A stretch of 64,000 nt of DNA from Telmatobacter sp. DSM 110680 (GCF_039994875.1 NZ_CP121196.1:3782001-3846000); one strand, 5' to 3'; positions 47,689 through 57,525 are shown, numbered from the stretch's first letter. The notes: generated by a model not told the origin, from the sequence alone. Program-made: numbers and translations.

Positions 47689-49002
47689 CTACATCTCCTC
47701 AGCAAGCATCGCGAGGCGATGCAGGCAGTCTGCGAAGCCGATACGCTGCTCTGGCGATTGGGTCATGAACTCTCGCATCGCATTGCGAACTTGAAGCGCG
47801 TGGTCAAGATCTGGATCTGCTCCCGGTTTATACGCTCCAATTCTCACCAGGTCTTCAGACCGCGCGTAGGCCGCCATCAAACGACGGAAACGGGAAGCCT
47901 GTTCGCGATGAGGGCGCTCGGTGACCGCTGGCATCAAGCGGCTGATAGAGTCGAGCAGGTCGATGGGCGGATACCATCCCTCCGCTGCAAGTTTTCGCGA
48001 TAGAACTATGTGACCATCCAGAAGCGAACGTACTGCATCCACAAGTGGATCCTGTTGATCATCTCCTTCCATCAACACCGTGTAGAAGGCGGTGATAGAA
48101 CCGTTGCGAAAGTTACCGGCTCTTTCCACGAGCTTGGCGAGACGACTGAAGACCGACGGAGTATACCCTTTTGCAGTCGGTGGTTCCCCCGCAGCCAAAC
48201 CAATCTCACGCGCGGCCATGGCAAAGCGCGTAAGCGAATCGAGCACCAGAAGCACAGCCTTCCCTTGCCTCGCAAAGAATTCAGCGATGGTGGTGGCGGT
48301 CATGGCGGCGCGCATGCGCATCAGCGGCGACTCGTCAGAAGTGGAAACCACGACAATGGAACGCGCGAGTCCCTCTCCGTCCAGTGAGTTTTCAACAAAT
48401 TCGCGCACCTCTCGGCCACGTTCACCTATCAGCCCAACGACTGTAATATCCGCTTCAGTGTTGCGGGTCATGATTCCTATCAAAGTGCTTTTGCCTACTC
48501 CGGACCCTCCGAAGATGCCGATGCGCTGCCCCTGGCCTACGGTGAGCAAGCCGTCTACTGCCTTGATTCCAGTTCCCAGGGGTCTATCAATCGAAACTCG
48601 ATCGAGAGGCGCATGCAGTGATCCCTCCAAAGGAAGTCTCTCGGTAGGTCCAGCAATCCTTCCTCGCTCCCACGGAACACCGGTACTATCGAGAATTCTG
48701 CCGATCATGCCGGATCCAACGTGAACATCGGGACGCGTGCCGAGGGCGGTCACTGCATCGCCGTATCGCACTCCGGTGGTCGATTTGAGCGGCATTGTAA
48801 TAATGTGTGACCCACGAAATCCGATAACTTCGGCGAGATGTTTGTTGCCGGAAACTTCTTCGATTTCGCAGCATTCTCCCACGGAAGCAAGAGGCCCTGC
48901 GGATTCAATGGTATTTCCGATAGACTCGACCACCTTCCCACGCCATCGCCAGGTCTGCGCAGACTTTGCGCGGGTTACGTAGTGATCGAGTGCTCCGCTC
49001 AC
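47689..49002 (-). CDS. fliI: Flagellar export ATPase FliI
   Basis: 437 residues, F1-ATPase beta-like type III export ATPase. Walker A GGSGVGKST, VGLIGERGREV, Walker B (AVLLVLDSLTRFA), PPTAKGYTPSVFS and the C-terminal lever. Powers unfolding and export of rod, hook and filament subunits. Overlaps fliH by 4 bp. Confidence 0.96.
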   Translation of the reverse strand: MSGALDHYVTRAKSAQTWRWRGKVVESIGNTIESAGPLASVGECCEIEEVSGNKHLAEVIGFRGSHIITMPLKSTTGVRYGDAVTALGTRPDVHVGSGMIGRILDSTGVPWERGRIAGPTERLPLEGSLHAPLDRVSIDRPLGTGIKAVDGLLTVGQGQRIGIFGGSGVGKSTLIGIMTRNTEADITVVGLIGERGREVREFVENSLDGEGLARSIVVVSTSDESPLMRMRAAMTATTIAEFFARQGKAVLLVLDSLTRFAMAAREIGLAAGEPPTAKGYTPSVFSRLAKLVERAGNFRNGSITAFYTVLMEGDDQQDPLVDAVRSLLDGHIVLSRKLAAEGWYPPIDLLDSISRLMPAVTERPHREQASRFRRLMAAYARSEDLVRIGAYKPGADPDLDHALQVRNAMREFMTQSPEQRIGFADCLHRLAMLAEEM

Positions 49003-49760
49003 GCCCGCTCCTTGTCGTCCTTGAGTGCGGAAAGGTCTTGGATCTGTGGCGTCTTTACGCTCGAACCGTGAAACAGAATACGTTCCGCCTCATGGATTTG
49101 ACACGCCAGCCCCAAGTTCACTGAACCCATCTCACTCTCGATGACACACTCCCCGACTTGCAAATGATCGTCGGCGGCCACGGACGGAATGATTTTCAAA
49201 TTTGGCAAGTGAGCAAGGGTATCGGTCCATAGTTCTATATCGCACACGGGGATGCGGAGTTTAACCTGCGCGGTCTCAGCCAGTTGACCAAGTGCCACTC
49301 GAACAGCTCCAATCAAGAACAACGGATCGATCTGTGCCTCGCGGCGCAGAATGCGCGCTGCAATGGCTAAGGCAAGTTTGACGACCTCGTGCTCGACCGT
49401 CTGCAGGAATTGATCGCGCTCCGTAGCAAATTGGCCGGCAAGATTAATCGCTTGCTTCGCTCGTTTGCACTCCTCTTCTTGTAAGAGGGCCAGTTGTGCA
49501 TCCATGGCAATGGCGCGAGCTTCGACTACCCCTTGTTCGCGCCCTGATTGGAATGCTTTTTCAATCTCTTCTGAAAATGTGGCGCCGGATAACTCATGGT
49601 CGCCCAGGTGAGGGTCTACAAACTCGTTGCAGGCTCTGTCTGTTTTAGTGTCATGCGACGCAGCGCCAATCTCCGTCAACACTTCCCAGAGCACAGGCAG
49701 AGAATTGGAGTTGGACCGATACTCAAAGGCTTCAAGGCTGGATGAGATTGTTTTTCTCAC
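48999..49760 (-). CDS. fliH: Flagellar assembly protein FliH
   Basis: 253 residues. Acidic-to-helical N-terminal region followed by the family's C-terminal domain (LALAIAARILRREAQIDP, VRVALGQLAE, VNLGLACQIHEAERI), which binds FliI as the stator-like peripheral stalk. Start overlaps nothing upstream; lies 22 bp after fliG. Low sequence conservation is normal; context is decisive. Confidence 0.88.
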   Translation of the reverse strand: MRKTISSSLEAFEYRSNSNSLPVLWEVLTEIGAASHDTKTDRACNEFVDPHLGDHELSGATFSEEIEKAFQSGREQGVVEARAIAMDAQLALLQEEECKRAKQAINLAGQFATERDQFLQTVEHEVVKLALAIAARILRREAQIDPLFLIGAVRVALGQLAETAQVKLRIPVCDIELWTDTLAHLPNLKIIPSVAADDHLQVGECVIESEMGSVNLGLACQIHEAERILFHGSSVKTPQIQDLSALKDDKERA

Positions 49761-49782
49761 TGAAAATCCGATCTAGTCACTG

Positions 49783-50835
49783 TCACGCAAGCATTTCGTC
49801 GCCTGTTTCAAGTTTCAGAATTACCTTGCCCTCCGCTTCAAGGCGCCTGGCAAGATTCAGAATTTCTTGTTGTGCCTGCGCCACATCGCGTGAACGGACG
49901 GGTCCGAGAACCTCCATATCCTCTTTCAGCATCTCAACGGCGCGAGAACTCATTGATTTGAAGATGGCGGCGCGCAACTCTTCGTTGGCACCGCGCAAGG
50001 CCATGGCAAGTTGCTTCTTGTCGACTCCCGAGACGATCTCCCGAATGGTAGCGGGCGGAACCGTTACGAGATCTTCGAACGTAAACATGAGGTTGCGAAT
50101 GCCCAAAGCGAGTTCCGGCTGCCCATCTTCAATGACTTCAAGAATGCGCTTGGACTCTTCAGCATTCAGCCGGTTCATCAGATCAGCTACTGCCTTGAAT
50201 CCGGAATAGCTTTTGCGTCCGGTATCGCCGACGGTCTCGAGACGCCGGTGAAGGATATGCGCTACCTTCTGCGCCATCTCCGGCGAGAATTGGCGCATCT
50301 CTGCGAGGCGCTGAATGGAGACTACCTTGTGCTCCTCGCTTAGACTGCTCAACACCAGCGATGCCCGCTTTGGATCGAGGTGCGCGAGCACCAGCGCGAT
50401 CGTCTGGGGATGTTCCGCATCAAGTAGTTTGCCCAGTTGTTGAGGATCAGTACGCTGCAACTTTGCGAGGTTTCCCTGTTCCGCTTCCTGAGCTCTGCGC
50501 AGTTGCATCATCAAATCGTCCGCCCGCTGTTTGCCAAATGTTTCAGCCAGCAAGCGGCTGGCGTAATCTAGCCCGCCATGCACCATGAAGCCTTGTGTTT
50601 CCAGAACCTCCCAGAATTCTTCAATGACCGCTGAAGATACTTCGGGCGTTATGCCACGCATATCCGCGAATTCTTCTGTCAGGCGCTCGACGTCAGATTC
50701 AGGCAGCGTTCGGAGAATCTCCTTGGCGAGGTCCTCCCCAACGGCCATCAGGAGAACGGCGGCTTTGCGCACGCCGCTCAGATTTGTATTCTTTCGAAGA
50801 GTCCCAGACCCAAACTCGCCGCTAACTTCTGCCAC
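49783..50835 (-). CDS. fliG: Flagellar motor switch protein FliG
   Basis: 350 residues with the three FliG domains: N-terminal FliF-binding part (KAAVLLMAVGEDLAKE), middle domain with EHPQ motif (DAEHPQTIALVLAHL) and C-terminal torque-generating domain (FEDLVTVPPATIREIV, LAMALRGANEEL, DVAQAQQEI). Converts ion flow at the stator to rotation. Follows fliF by about 90 bp. Confidence 0.97.
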   Translation of the reverse strand: MAEVSGEFGSGTLRKNTNLSGVRKAAVLLMAVGEDLAKEILRTLPESDVERLTEEFADMRGITPEVSSAVIEEFWEVLETQGFMVHGGLDYASRLLAETFGKQRADDLMMQLRRAQEAEQGNLAKLQRTDPQQLGKLLDAEHPQTIALVLAHLDPKRASLVLSSLSEEHKVVSIQRLAEMRQFSPEMAQKVAHILHRRLETVGDTGRKSYSGFKAVADLMNRLNAEESKRILEVIEDGQPELALGIRNLMFTFEDLVTVPPATIREIVSGVDKKQLAMALRGANEELRAAIFKSMSSRAVEMLKEDMEVLGPVRSRDVAQAQQEILNLARRLEAEGKVILKLETGDEMLA

Positions 50836-50923
50836 GACTTGCTTCCTCTCTTCGCCGGGCCCACAAATTCAAACGCGCGGTTAATATTTGATACTGGCTA
50901 TTACGACCAAGATCAATGCGCCG

Positions 50924-52558
50924 CTAATCAGAATGAATCCAGCTCTGCAGCAGGCGCGAACTCTGCGCCGGCTCGCTCTTAATTTGACTAGCCACTTGTT
51001 CGAATATCTTTTGCGACCTGACTCGTTCAGGATCGGGCAATGCCACTTCAACGGGTGGTAGAGACATTTGACTCACCGCCGCCGCACCGCGCGAAAGTTC
51101 ACGAGGCGTGGCCTTGATTGCAGAAGCGACCTTCCCAAGTGCTGGTCGAACGCCGAAGGAGAGCACAACCATTAGCCCAATCAGCAGGCTGAGATACTTT
51201 ACGACGACAGGAGAACTCTCTATCCTCGAAAGCATTTGCGCCGGGACTGAAGGAATTATCTGAATTCGATTCTCTTCAAACGAGATATCCTGCACTGAAA
51301 CGACATCTCCGCGGGTTGCATCGAACCCGACGGCCGCCTGGGCGAGAGATGTAAGGTTGCGCAATTCGTCCGTCGAGCGTGCTTGCCACTGCCCCGCCGT
51401 TCCTTTTGCAGGAGGGCGTACCATGCGATCATTCACCACGATTGCAGCCGTGAGACGGTGAACTTTGCCCGGATTTTCAACCATGTGGCGAACTATTTTC
51501 GAAACGCCGTAAGTTCCTGATTCCGTCTTCGATGTCTGAGGTTGCGTTGTCTGCTTCGGATAAACGGGCAGGGGTTGAGTATTGGGAACATTGGATGCTG
51601 TTCCAGGAACTCCTGCCGCGATCTGCAGTTGACCCGAGGTTTGTTCGCTGCGCTCCATCGACAGCATTGCAGACTGGGCGGGATCATAACTTTCCCTTGT
51701 CTCGTCGATCGCATCTGGATCGTAATCCAGGGTCACGGATGCACGCACGTTTCCCGCTCCCGTCACCGGCTCAAGTGTAGAGATCAACTTTTCCTCGAGA
51801 GCTTGTTCTGCATTGAGCTGCAATCCATCAGCGGTCTTAGGACCCAGGGGCAGGTGACCAGATGCATCTACAAGAACCACACGATCGGCCTGAAGTCCAT
51901 CGACTGCAGACGCGACCAAATTGCGGATTGCGTCTGCTTCTCCGTCCGCCAGCGCACCGCGACGTAGTTTCAGGACAACAGACGCTTTGGCAGGCCTATC
52001 CTGATCGCGAAACAAAGAATCATGTGCAATCACCAAGTGCACGCGCGCCGATTCAACATCGGCCAACGATCCTACGGTGTGTTCGAGTTCCCCCTCTAGC
52101 GCGCGCTGATAATTTACCTGTTCATCAAACTCTGAGCCAACCCAGTTTGGCTTGTCGAAAAGCTCGAATCCCATCCGCCCGCTTTTTGCGCCGCCCTTGG
52201 CGGCCGTGGCCAACCGGGCTTTATCCAACTGCGATGCAGCAACGCGCAGAGTTGTTCCGTTTTCCGTTACATCATATGGGATCTGCGCTTGCGTCAAAGT
52301 GAGGCCGAGCTGCCTCGCGTCGTCCGGATCAAGTCCTGCATATAAGATTTTCCAGTCGATGCGCAATCCGAACCACAACAGACCGCCCAAAAGTGTGATC
52401 AGCATGGTGACCGCAACAATCGACCAGCGACGCTGCAGCGGGTCCATGCTCGCCCAGCCAATGCGCGACCGAGTCCACAGGGCCGCGACTCCCGCAGCCA
52501 TCTGGCTGGTGGTGATTTCCGATTCGCGTTTCTCCAACTGTGTTTGTGGAGTGGCCAT
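50924..52558 (-). CDS. fliF: Flagellar MS-ring protein FliF
   Basis: 544 residues from the ATG at 52558. Membrane segment near residue 50 (VAVTMLITLLGGLLWF), YscJ/FliF ring domain (LYAGLDPDDARQLGLTLTQA, ARVHLVIAHDSLFR), second ring domain (LEPVTGAGNVRASVTLDYD), C-terminal membrane segment (LSLLIGLMVVLSFG) and the end that binds FliG (SSRLLQSWIHSD). Base of the flagellar rotor. Confidence 0.96.
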   Translation of the reverse strand: MATPQTQLEKRESEITTSQMAAGVAALWTRSRIGWASMDPLQRRWSIVAVTMLITLLGGLLWFGLRIDWKILYAGLDPDDARQLGLTLTQAQIPYDVTENGTTLRVAASQLDKARLATAAKGGAKSGRMGFELFDKPNWVGSEFDEQVNYQRALEGELEHTVGSLADVESARVHLVIAHDSLFRDQDRPAKASVVLKLRRGALADGEADAIRNLVASAVDGLQADRVVLVDASGHLPLGPKTADGLQLNAEQALEEKLISTLEPVTGAGNVRASVTLDYDPDAIDETRESYDPAQSAMLSMERSEQTSGQLQIAAGVPGTASNVPNTQPLPVYPKQTTQPQTSKTESGTYGVSKIVRHMVENPGKVHRLTAAIVVNDRMVRPPAKGTAGQWQARSTDELRNLTSLAQAAVGFDATRGDVVSVQDISFEENRIQIIPSVPAQMLSRIESSPVVVKYLSLLIGLMVVLSFGVRPALGKVASAIKATPRELSRGAAAVSQMSLPPVEVALPDPERVRSQKIFEQVASQIKSEPAQSSRLLQSWIHSD

Positions 52559-52642
52559 CTTCTCTGTCCTTGCCGATTGTCGAATCGGCAACGCGTGCGT
52601 AGTCAGGCCGAGCCTTGGCGCGGCTCAGGTGCTTCGTTCTAC

Positions 52643-52972
52643 TCAGAACTGCATCCCCATCACCGACTGGTAGCTCTGGATCGCCTTATTACGCAGCGCC
52701 AGAGCCATTTCGAAGGCCATGCTGGCCTTTTCAGTGGCGATCATCGCCTGATGCACGTCCACACCCGATCCTGAGATCAATCCGTCGACCGCGGTGCGAG
52801 CCTGATCTTCCATCTGGCTCACCTTTCCAATCGCGCTGATCATGAGATTGCTGAATGGTGAATCTTCAGCGCCGGGTGAAGCCGCGCGATTCCCGGCAAT
52901 CTGAGCAACAGATACCGGCGCGCTCGACGAGGCCGCACTTGCAACGCTGACCACGTGAACTCCTGTAATCAT
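52643..52972 (-). CDS. fliE: Flagellar hook-basal body protein FliE
   Basis: 109 residues with the FliE C-terminal helical signature (DVHQAMIATEKASMAFEMAL, RNKAIQSYQSVM). Adapter between MS ring and rod. Lies between flgC and fliF, as in most flagellar operons. Confidence 0.93.
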   Translation of the reverse strand: MITGVHVVSVASAASSSAPVSVAQIAGNRAASPGAEDSPFSNLMISAIGKVSQMEDQARTAVDGLISGSGVDVHQAMIATEKASMAFEMALALRNKAIQSYQSVMGMQF

Positions 52973-52989
52973 TTCTCTCTCCGTGATCC

Positions 52990-53454
52990 TTAGGACCTGG
53001 CGATGTCAAGAGCAGAGGTGATCATCGTTTTCTCCGCTTGCACTGCAGAACTGTTCAGGCCATACGCACGCGTCGCTCCCATCAGGTCAACCATCTCTGT
53101 GAGTGGATTAATGTCGGGATATGCCACATATCCGTCGGGGCCGGCATCCGGATGACCCGGGTCATAGCGCTTGAGTGGCGGCGCATTGTCTGCAATGACC
53201 TGCGCAACGTGCACACCTCCCGCAGGTTCCCCTCCAGTCGTTGATGCCCCCTGACGGGTTGCACTGGAAAGCAAATTGGAAAAGTCTTCGCCTCCTTGAT
53301 CAGCCGCGAAGATCACATGCTGACGCTGATACGGACCGCCAGACTCGGTTCGGGTTGTCTCCGCATTCGCCATGTTGGCCGCTACGACTTCAGCGCGCAT
53401 GCGTTCCGCCTGCATTGCCGAGCCGGAAGTATCCATCAGACCAAAAAGATTCAT
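52990..53454 (-). CDS. flgC: Flagellar proximal rod protein FlgC
   Basis: 154 residues. Rod N-terminal motif (LFGLMDTSGSAMQAERMRAE, VVAANMANAETTRT), central YDPGHPDAGPDGYVAYPDIN and C-terminal ATRAYGLNSSAVQAEKTM are FlgC signatures. Confidence 0.95.
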   Translation of the reverse strand: MNLFGLMDTSGSAMQAERMRAEVVAANMANAETTRTESGGPYQRQHVIFAADQGGEDFSNLLSSATRQGASTTGGEPAGGVHVAQVIADNAPPLKRYDPGHPDAGPDGYVAYPDINPLTEMVDLMGATRAYGLNSSAVQAEKTMITSALDIARS

Positions 53455-53481
53455 TTTCCCTCACTCGATCAGGTCCGCCGT

Positions 53482-53838
53482 CTACTTGTCAGCGTGGATG
53501 GCGTCCATCACGCGCTGATTCTCAAGCCGCATGAGAGCAACGCCGGTCTTGAATTTCAATTGAGCCTCGGCCATCTTCAGGCCCTCGCGGTCCATGGAAA
53601 CGTTATTGCCGTCGGGCCGTGAGACCAAGCCGTCTACTGCTCGAATATGCAACGGCAATTCCTTCTCTGTGTCCGAAGCCTTAAGTGCCTTCCGCATCTC
53701 CGCATCGAAGTCGAACCCCTGGGTACGGTAGCCGGGAGTATCGATGTTGGCCATGTTCGCAGCTGTCGCTTTTGTCTCGCTCACGGCAAGATCAAGATAC
53801 CGAGACAATTGATCGCTTAATCGCGTTTCGATTTGCAT
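53482..53838 (-). CDS. flgB: Flagellar proximal rod protein FlgB
   Basis: 118 residues. N-terminal rod motif (VSETKATAANMANIDTPGYR) and C-terminal helix (KFKTGVALMRLENQRVMDAI) are typical of FlgB. First structural gene of the flagellar operon, 17 bp after the sigma-54 activator gene. Confidence 0.94.
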   Translation of the reverse strand: MQIETRLSDQLSRYLDLAVSETKATAANMANIDTPGYRTQGFDFDAEMRKALKASDTEKELPLHIRAVDGLVSRPDGNNVSMDREGLKMAEAQLKFKTGVALMRLENQRVMDAIHADK

Positions 53839-53855
53839 TCAAGTCATTCCAATCC

Positions 53856-55214
53856 TTAGCTGATGTGTTGTTCGAACGCGGCAGAACTTATAGGCATTCC
53901 AAAATCGATGTCCTCGGCAGTAAGAATTGCTTCGTCACCGGCGAGAATGGCTGCGCGCTCCAGTACATGCTCAAGTTCTCGCACGTTACCCGGCCACGGA
54001 TGCACCAGGAGTTTTGCCATCGCCGCGGCATCAATGCGCTTGACCGGCATCGCGCGACCCATTTGTTCCACGAAGTGATCCACAAGCAACTGCAAATCTT
54101 CGATATGCTCTGCCAGCGGAGGAGTACGAATCAGAAATACGGCCAATCTGTAATAAAGGTCTGCACGAAAACCTCCGGCTTGGGTCTGCTGTGCCAGGGC
54201 CTGATGAGTGGCCGCGATAATGCGCACATCTACCTTCAGCAATTCGTTGTCTCCAACGCGCTGCAATTCTCCGCACTCAACAAATCGTAGTAGCTTGGCC
54301 TGTAGTGCCAATGGCATCTCACCGATCTCATCGAGAAACAAGGTGCCTCCATCGGCGGCTTCAATCCTGCCTACGCGCCCCTTCACGGCTCCTGTAAATG
54401 CGCCGCGGGTGTGGCCGAAAAGTTCTGCTTCCAGTAACGCCTCGGGAATTGCGGCGCAATTGATGGCTACAAATGTCTTCCGGTTGCGGGCCGAGAGCTT
54501 GTGAATGGCTTCGGCAACCAGTTCTTTACCTGACCCAGTCGGCCCTTCAATCAATACTGGCGTAGAACGCGGCGCCACTAGGCGAATACGCCGGCTGATC
54601 TCAAGCATGCAGGATGAATTTCCGATCAGTTCCAGTATCCGGTCATTTGCGTTGGTCAATGTAGAGCTTTGTGGACGTATTTCTGCCGCAGTTGTTGCAT
54701 GGCTTTCTTTGTTCACAAGCTCCCCCTCTGAAGCGCAGGGGTTTTGACCAGTTGGAATCGCCTTAGGCAGACGGATCGCGGGCTGGTTGGGAGGTTGCGT
54801 AACTTCGGCTCCGTCCAGAATTGGCGCGGTGTTCCAGGCTGCTGTATCTGTTTCCTGAATGCGCCGAAGAGCGTAAAGAATTTCTTGGCGATGCGGTCCC
54901 GGCGCACTTTCAAGAGGAGTTGCACAGCCGGCTGTAATCACGTCCACATTCGGAAAGGTCGCGCGAAATTCACGGAGGAATTCAGCTATGTCCAGATCTG
55001 GCAGCCACGAGTCGACGATAATCGCCTGGGGCAGCATGTCCATCGCCTCGCCCCATGCTTCCGCGCCTCCTTGAGCCTCCCGCACCTGCCAGCGTAAGCC
55101 GGTGAGCATGGCATTCAGCCTCTGCCGAAAACTGCCGTCGGCACTCGTCACCAAAACAGTGCGCGATCGACTCCGTGAATTGCAGGAAGAAATCAAAGCC
55201 GCTGTGGCTGCCAT
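53856..55214 (-). CDS. Sigma-54 activator with degenerate receiver and no DNA-binding domain
   Basis: 452 residues from ATG 55214 (AGGAGAAG upstream). Residues 18-100 form a receiver with a candidate Asp68 but a reduced acidic pocket (VTSAD). Residues about 195-435 are a complete AAA+ domain: Walker A GPTGSGKE (224-231), GAFTGA (271-276), Walker B TLFLDE, and the HPWPGNVREL end. Only 17 residues follow, so the usual Fis-type helix-turn-helix is absent, as in FlgR of Helicobacter and Campylobacter. It should activate sigma-54 flagellar promoters from solution. Confidence 0.92.
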   Translation of the reverse strand: MAATAALISSCNSRSRSRTVLVTSADGSFRQRLNAMLTGLRWQVREAQGGAEAWGEAMDMLPQAIIVDSWLPDLDIAEFLREFRATFPNVDVITAGCATPLESAPGPHRQEILYALRRIQETDTAAWNTAPILDGAEVTQPPNQPAIRLPKAIPTGQNPCASEGELVNKESHATTAAEIRPQSSTLTNANDRILELIGNSSCMLEISRRIRLVAPRSTPVLIEGPTGSGKELVAEAIHKLSARNRKTFVAINCAAIPEALLEAELFGHTRGAFTGAVKGRVGRIEAADGGTLFLDEIGEMPLALQAKLLRFVECGELQRVGDNELLKVDVRIIAATHQALAQQTQAGGFRADLYYRLAVFLIRTPPLAEHIEDLQLLVDHFVEQMGRAMPVKRIDAAAMAKLLVHPWPGNVRELEHVLERAAILAGDEAILTAEDIDFGMPISSAAFEQHIS

Positions 55215-55224
55215 TGTGCTTCTC

Positions 55225-55977
55225 CTAAGTATCAAAATCTGTGCTGATGAACCCTGAATCGCAGCTTGGCAACGGCGTCGACGGAGAAAGCCTGTCACTA
55301 CATAGTTTCGATTCATAAGGGATCATGTATCCGTGGCCTCGAATCGTGCGGATCAGGCCATCGGGGGGCATGTCCTCAAGTTTGCGCCGAAGATAGTTGA
55401 TATAGACATCCACAATGTTTGTGGTCTGAGATGACTCAGAATTCCAAACTGTTTGCAGCAGTTCGACACGCGAAGTGCAATGTCCGCGATTGAGCATCAG
55501 GTGTTCAAGGAGCGCAAACTCCTTGTTGGTGAGACTCACGGTTTTTCCGCACCGATGCACTGAATGATCCAACCGGCTGAGTTCGAGATCACCAGCGCGC
55601 AGCACCAGCTGCGCATTACTCTTTCGCCGCATAAGTGCACGACAACGAGCCTGGAGCTCAATCAGGCTGAAGGGCTTTACCATCAGGTCATCCGCTCCGC
55701 TGTCGAGGCAGCGGACGCGTGTGTCCACCTGCTGCCTGCCAGTGAGTATCAAGATTGGTAAGCTTGCGTCGATCCGCCGAATCTCCTTGAGTGCGGTCTC
55801 TCCGTCCATGACCGGCAAATTCAGGTCGAGAATCGTGAGGTCCGGCAACTGACTCTGAAAGGCTTCGACTGCCTGGGCGCCATCGAGAACGATATGCACA
55901 TGATCGCCATTGGACTCAAGTCCCCGTCGCAGAAACAAGCCCAATGCTTTGTCGTCTTCTGCGATCAGCAACCTCAT
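55225..55977 (-). CDS. OmpR-family response regulator
   Basis: 250 residues from ATG 55977 (AAGGGAG 9 bp upstream). Receiver (1-115) with acidic pocket IAEDD, phosphoacceptor in ILDLNLP, and KPFS lysine; winged-helix DNA-binding domain (about 125-225; SLTNKEFALLEHLML, VDVYINYLRRKL, IRTIRGHGYM). A tail of about 25 residues follows. It precedes the sigma-54 activator by 10 bp, so both regulators are co-expressed at the head of the flagellar block; the cognate kinase is not in the window nearby. Confidence 0.93.
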   Translation of the reverse strand: MRLLIAEDDKALGLFLRRGLESNGDHVHIVLDGAQAVEAFQSQLPDLTILDLNLPVMDGETALKEIRRIDASLPILILTGRQQVDTRVRCLDSGADDLMVKPFSLIELQARCRALMRRKSNAQLVLRAGDLELSRLDHSVHRCGKTVSLTNKEFALLEHLMLNRGHCTSRVELLQTVWNSESSQTTNIVDVYINYLRRKLEDMPPDGLIRTIRGHGYMIPYESKLCSDRLSPSTPLPSCDSGFISTDFDT

Positions 55978-56257
55978 CTTGGTAACTCCCTTGTGCTCTT
56001 GCTCGCTAGCGGTCGAATTCAAACTGACTTAGAACTCGCTAATAACGGGAACACCTCTACGTTCGCGCGAAGAGAAGAAGAACTCAAGACTGGAATGAGG
56101 TCGGAAACGAACCGAGTTTCGAAATGAGCGATTTCGTGAATGGTTCCCTGAAGCGGACTAATGAACACTCAAGTGTGATGTTGGATACAGAATCACTCCG
56201 AGCGGGTTCCCGATGCGCATGAAACTATTGCGGAGATCCGATTTAGACTTACCGGAT

Positions 56258-57319
56258 TCAGGCGGTCAGCTTCCGCCGCGCAATTTCCTGTTGGGCGCAA
56301 AGTTTGGCATCCGCCCGCTCGAGCAGATCCTGCAGGTTATCGCCTTCGCGATATTCAGCGATACCGATCGATGCTCCCAGCCGAATGCTCGCATGCCCGG
56401 ATCTTCCTGGAACGAGATAGGGTCGGCAAATCCATGACTGCAGGCGGGTGATCTGTCCTTCGAGGTCGCCCCCTGCACAGTCTGGAACCACCAGAAATTC
56501 ATCACCGCCCCAGCGCGCGACGAGGTCAGTGAATCGGCAGGACGACCGCAGTTCCTTGGCAAATTCCTTCAGAATGAGATCGCCTACGAGATTTCCATAC
56601 TCCTGATTCACGCGCCTGAAACCGGTGATATCAATCATGACGATCGAAAAAGGCAAGCCAGTTCCGATTCGCTGCTGGATTCGTGCCTCAGCCCACAGGC
56701 GGCTTCCTAGTCCGGTCAGCGGGTCACATGCTGCAATGTGCTCGGCCTTTTCGAGTTTCGATTGATAGGTGGAGACCTCAACGCGCAAGTGCTCGATAAC
56801 AGCTCTGCTTTCGGATGTCATTCGTGCAACGGAATTTTTAAGCTGCGTGGCACTTTCTTCGACGGTGGCTCGGATTTTCGAAATGTCGTCAAGCCGGGAG
56901 ATGCCATCCAGCTGCTTTGTAACCAGATCCAATTGCTGTGCGTACAGATCGTCCCGGTGACCAAGAGACTCTGCGGTGCGAGCCATCACGAGGAGTAGAT
57001 CTCTTATCTCTCCTGCTTTCTGTTCATAGTGCAAAGCGGTCTTCTTCCCCCAGTTTTGCAGCACCTCCCGGAGAGTATTCTTAGCCGATGCGACCGTCTG
57101 CAAATTGGGAATAACCCCGAGTCCTTCATCGACCCGCGTCAGTCCCGCCTTCAATTCCGCAGCGAGGCCCGGGCAAGCACTCGTGCCACAGTCGGTCATC
57201 TCAAGCAAGCTGGCCCGATATGCCCACAGGAGAGACAAGAAGACATCTGTAGAGCATTCTTTCGGTGCAACATCGCTCCGGGTCGTATCGGACTCAAGGT
57301 ATCGCTTCAACGAGATCAT
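56258..57319 (-). CDS. Diguanylate cyclase (GGDEF)
   Basis: 353 residues, no membrane segment. Residues 1-185 are helical and include a long coiled coil (to about 190); residues about 190-350 form a GGDEF domain with intact active site (RWGGDEF) and an RFTD inhibitory site five residues before it. Makes c-di-GMP, probably under feedback control, and likely tunes motility since it heads the same-strand flagellar block. Confidence 0.93.
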   Translation of the reverse strand: MISLKRYLESDTTRSDVAPKECSTDVFLSLLWAYRASLLEMTDCGTSACPGLAAELKAGLTRVDEGLGVIPNLQTVASAKNTLREVLQNWGKKTALHYEQKAGEIRDLLLVMARTAESLGHRDDLYAQQLDLVTKQLDGISRLDDISKIRATVEESATQLKNSVARMTSESRAVIEHLRVEVSTYQSKLEKAEHIAACDPLTGLGSRLWAEARIQQRIGTGLPFSIVMIDITGFRRVNQEYGNLVGDLILKEFAKELRSSCRFTDLVARWGGDEFLVVPDCAGGDLEGQITRLQSWICRPYLVPGRSGHASIRLGASIGIAEYREGDNLQDLLERADAKLCAQQEIARRKLTA

Positions 57320-57491
57320 CGATAAAAGTCCTTTAGGAAGAGATCGGGCTTCGTGAGGCCATCACATTGCCTCTACCGGCAGATTCTGGGCTCCGCTTCA
57401 ATCTCGGTTCCCCGGATACCGAATAAATCGGAATTTGTGCGAGATATTAATCATGCGGACACCCGGGAAGTAAAAAGGCTAAAAACTTAGC

Positions 57492-57519
57492 TTGCAATTC
57501 GCTTTTTCTTCGCTATAAT
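57492..57519 (+). promoter_or_regulatory. Sigma-70-type promoter of lexA
   Basis: TTGCAA (57492-57497), 16-bp spacer and perfect TATAAT (57514-57519). The ATG of lexA starts seven bases after the -10 box, the usual initiation distance, so the transcript is probably leaderless. No Shine-Dalgarno is present in the six bases between. Confidence 0.75.
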
Positions 57520-57525
57520 CCGCGC

